Of a stretch of DNA of 36,775 nucleotides, positions 36,409-36,775 are shown in pieces; the stretch's first letter is position 1, and every line of letters starts with the position of its first letter. Position numbers and translations under genes: made by a program. Source of the DNA: a virus; the IMG/VR virus record IMGVR_UViG_3300044825_001864, positions 1 to 36,775 of that record; one strand, written 5' to 3'. The notes below the pieces were generated by a model. It ran no database searches, was not told the origin of the DNA, and worked only from the letters and a program-made list of their open reading frames with translations.

Positions 36409-36773
36409 GCTGCAGTACCTTCTGCGGGGTTCACGGCGATGGCCTCGCCGCGGGGCACGTCTGGCAGCAGGCCCGCGAGGCGGAGCAGCTGCAGCCAGGT
36501 CGTCTGGTTCAGCACAACGAGGAGATCCTGGCGGTCGGCGCGCAGGACCAGCAGGTCGGCGTTGTCGTGGGCGAGCCAGGTGTAGAGCTCGCGGAAGCCG
36601 TCGGCGCGGCGCTTGCATTCGACGGTCCAGGGGCCGAGGCGGAGGTCGCCGGCGAAGGATCCTTTCGCGGCGCCGGAGAGCGGGATGCGCTCGGCGGCGA
36701 GGCCGAGGTCGCGGTGGAAGGTGACCACCTCGCGCTCGAAGGCGGCGCCCTTGCGGCGGGATTTCATGCCCAT
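36405..36773 (-). CDS. Hjc-type Holliday junction resolvase / PD-(D/E)XK nuclease
   Basis: 122 residues visible; the frame reaches the window edge, so the true start may lie outside. ATG 36773 or the third codon (36767) are possible starts. RRKGAAFEREVV (Glu13/Glu15), RIPLSGAAKGSFAGDL (Ser33, Asp43) and WTVECKRRADGFRELYTWL (Glu52-x-Lys54) form the archaeal Hjc-like nuclease signature. It would cut four-way junctions during phage recombination or packaging. First gene of the leftward replication operon in view. Confidence 0.8.
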   Translation of the reverse strand: MGMKSRRKGAAFEREVVTFHRDLGLAAERIPLSGAAKGSFAGDLRLGPWTVECKRRADGFRELYTWLAHDNADLLVLRADRQDLLVVLNQTTWLQLLRLAGLLPDVPRGEAIAVNPAEGTAA

Positions 36774-36775
36774 GG

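Noticed and set aside
33967-36585. 872-codon plus-strand open frame across the primase region
   Set aside because: Antisense to the clear primase-helicase and its neighbour; composition is that of a shadow frame.

Overview
The window is phage DNA: a prophage, or possibly a nearly complete phage genome, from a high-GC host that is most likely an alphaproteobacterium. The virion genes follow the order of a T7-type short-tailed phage: portal, scaffold, capsid, gp11-like adaptor, gp12-like nozzle, gp13-like GNAT, gp14-like, two or three large internal proteins, then lysis. No phage RNA polymerase and no DNA polymerase is visible, so this is not a classical autographivirus. It probably uses host RNA polymerase, and the clearest promoter in the window (30375-30403) has sigma-70 form. 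No tRNA, rRNA, CRISPR array or insertion sequence was seen.

Layout. (1) 163-3085, plus strand: small serine recombinase, unknown gene, small membrane protein, YqaJ/lambda-type exonuclease, LexA-like winged-helix protein and a small secreted or membrane protein. (2) 3086-29960, minus strand, read right to left: RHH-like regulator, TerS, small membrane protein, tail-tip and fibre genes, a large beta-rich fibre, TerL, portal, Bbp19-like protein, scaffold, capsid, tail adaptor and nozzle, internal virion proteins, holin candidate, lysozyme, overlapping Rz/Rz1 spanins and a second RHH-like gene. Most neighbours overlap by 1-8 bases, as in one long late operon. (3) 30056-31576, plus strand: a short operon of small unknown genes ending in an XRE-type HTH gene. 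Most of it lies behind a sigma-70 promoter carrying two matching 21-bp dyads. (4) 31601-36773, minus strand: replication and recombination genes (Hjc-type resolvase, a candidate single-strand DNA binding protein, zinc-ribbon/Toprim/RecA-like primase-helicase, several unknown small genes, a protein ending in an SSB-type DDEIPF tip, and a MarR-like regulator).

The non-coding stretches are unusually structured. The 334 bp between the RHH gene and terS hold six copies of a 19-bp motif set as three facing pairs, which is an operator or origin candidate. The 364 bp downstream of terS hold a 38-bp symmetric dyad, a 13-bp stem and another palindrome, which is a packaging-site or terminator candidate. 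A 9-mer, CCTGTCGCG, recurs across the window, in some places as pairs exactly 11 bp apart. The 30450-31576 operon, with small unknown genes, a terminal HTH gene and promoter dyads, has the architecture of an anti-defence (acr-aca-like) locus. Another notable feature is a class I methyltransferase domain fused to a large internal virion protein.
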